From DAIDKA01 sp963726995 (GTDB lineage: Bacteria > Pseudomonadota > Gammaproteobacteria > Steroidobacterales > Steroidobacteraceae), in contig CAVSEP010000006.1 in assembly GCA_963726995.1 (NCBI GenBank), positions 1,426,001 through 1,490,000 of the forward strand: 64,000 nt of DNA, given 5' to 3'. Made by a program: the position numbers and the translations under genes. Below are positions 62,941 to 64,000 of this stretch, in pieces. Within the stretch, counting starts at the first letter, position 1. Every line of letters starts with the position of its first letter. The notes beneath the pieces are model-generated. The model was given only the letters and a program-made list of their open reading frames with translations. It was not told the DNA's origin and did not search any database.

Positions 62941-64000
62941 ATGCAGCCGGTCTTTGAACTGCTTGACCCGCAACGGCGCCGCGCGCCGCGGCCGCCTGAG
63001 CCTGGCGCACGGGACGGTGGAGACCCCGGCCTTCATGCCGGTGGGGACCTACGGCACTGTCAAATCGATGACCCCGGAGGAACTCGCGGATCTGGGTACG
63101 CAGATCGTGCTGGGCAACACCTTCCACCTGATGCTCCGGCCGGGTGCGCCGATCATCGAGGCGCATGGCGGCCTGCACCGGTTCATGAACTGGCCGCGCC
63201 CGATACTCACGGACTCCGGCGGCTTCCAGGTTTTCAGTCTGGCGCAGCTGCGCAAGATCACCGAGGAGGGCGTGAAATTCCAATCGCCGCTGGACGGCAG
63301 CGAGGTGCAGCTCACGCCCGAGCGTTCGATGGACATGCAGCGGACCCTGAGGTCCGATATCGCCATGGCCTTCGATGACTGCACGCCCTATCCGGCCACC
63401 GAGGCCCAGGCGCGCGAGTCCATGGAGCGTTCGATGCGCTGGGCGGCGCGCGGCCACGCTCACTACTACCGCGATGAGCCGCCCGGGGGACTGTTCGGCA
63501 TCATCCAGGGCGGCATGCACATTCCCCTGCGGCTGGCTTCGCTGGAGTCATTGACGCAGCGCCATTGGCCGGGCTTCGCGCTCGGGGGGCTGGCCGTGGG
63601 CGAGCCGGAGGCCGAGCGGCTGCGGGTGCTGGAGGAAGTGGTGCCGCACATGCCCGCGGACCGGCCGCGCTACCTCATGGGGGTGGGCTTCCCCGAGGAC
63701 ATCGTCGCCGCCGTGGCCCGCGGCATCGACATGTTCGACTGCGTCATCCCCACCCGCCATGCCCGCAACGGCCACCTGTTCACCCGGGAGGGGGTCATCA
63801 ACATCCGCAACAGCAGCCATGCCACGGATCTGGGGCCCATCGACCCACGCTGCGGCTGCTATACCTGCGCCCACTACTCGCGCGCCTACCTGCGCCACCT
63901 GGACCGCTGCAACGAGATCCTGGGCAGCCGGCTGAACACCCTGCACAACCTGTACTTCTACCAGGAGCTGATGCGGGCCATCCGCCAGGCCCTGGAAGAG
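62941..64000 (+). CDS. tgt: tRNA-guanine transglycosylase, frame interrupted near 62964, 3' end outside window
   Basis: The enzyme exchanges guanine-34 for preQ1 in GUN-anticodon tRNAs. Conserved segments: PAFMPVGTYGTVKSM, VLGNTFHLMLRPG, LTDSGGFQVFSL (catalytic Asp region), AMAFDDCTPYP, GIIQGG, and zinc site CGCYTCAHYSRAYLRHL. The expected N-terminus MQPVFELL begins at ATG 62941 in one frame and continues in the next frame as TRNGAARRGRLSLAHG; removing one base of the CTTG at 62962-62965 fuses them. Otherwise a TTG at 62963 must serve as start. A yajC-secD continuation would be expected beyond the window. Confidence 0.9.

Noticed and set aside
1..64000. CRISPR arrays
   Set aside because: No regularly spaced direct repeats seen on either strand.

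Overview
The window is a chromosomal segment of a GC-rich proteobacterium. The mix of RraB-like RNase E inhibitor, xerD-dsbC, queA-tgt, ZapE, large NAD-glutamate dehydrogenase, ETF-ubiquinone oxidoreductase and fdxA points to a gammaproteobacterium, possibly of the Nevskiales/Steroidobacter type; this placement is inferred from gene content, not from a marker search. Genes are tightly packed, often with 1-4 nt stop/start overlaps. No gene-free stretch exceeds 300 bases, and I saw no insertion sequence, prophage or CRISPR array.

Layout. 1-8.9 kb: an operon of a Peptidase-MA/TPR protein (cut by the window edge), MoxR ATPase, DUF58 protein, BatA-like VWA membrane protein and a DUF4175-like giant, then a SnoaL-like remnant. 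8.9-19.3 kb: YdcF-like protein, DODA-type dioxygenase, TPR-GGDEF protein, glpK-glpD, a tandem ABC ATPase with an MFS exporter, and a PhzF-like protein. 19.3-23.3 kb: a TPP-riboswitch-controlled thiamine salvage operon (TonB receptor, thiamine-binding-like small protein, PnuT-type permease, thiamine kinase-like protein). 23.4-37 kb: mostly housekeeping genes (2Fe-2S ferredoxin, RraB, gpmA, NAD-GDH, zapE, ETF-QO, SDR, PlsC, xerD, dsbC, fdxA, Nudix). 37-41.3 kb: an esterase, an unusual ferritin-like/Fer4_19/double-CDGSH fusion, and an ECF sigma/anti-sigma pair.

41.3-57.1 kb is an accessory, apparently biosynthetic region: amidohydrolase, three methyltransferases, a CgeB-like glycosyltransferase, a flavin-reductase-like protein, three B12-binding-type radical SAM proteins, a CxxCH lipoprotein, an acyltransferase-3/SGNH protein, a nucleotidyltransferase-like protein and an HprK-like kinase. 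I do not recognise it as a characterised pathway and regard it as the best candidate for an undescribed system.

57.1-64 kb: YedK, a CSS-EAL phosphodiesterase, tRNA-Leu(CAA), a second ECF sigma/membrane protein/PDZ module, queA and the start of tgt.

Five genes (DUF4175-like, thiamine kinase-like, one radical SAM protein, the second ECF sigma factor and tgt) are each broken by an apparent single-base indel at or near a short homopolymer. The density and the housekeeping nature of some victims suggest residual assembly errors rather than five pseudogenes, but the raw reads must decide.
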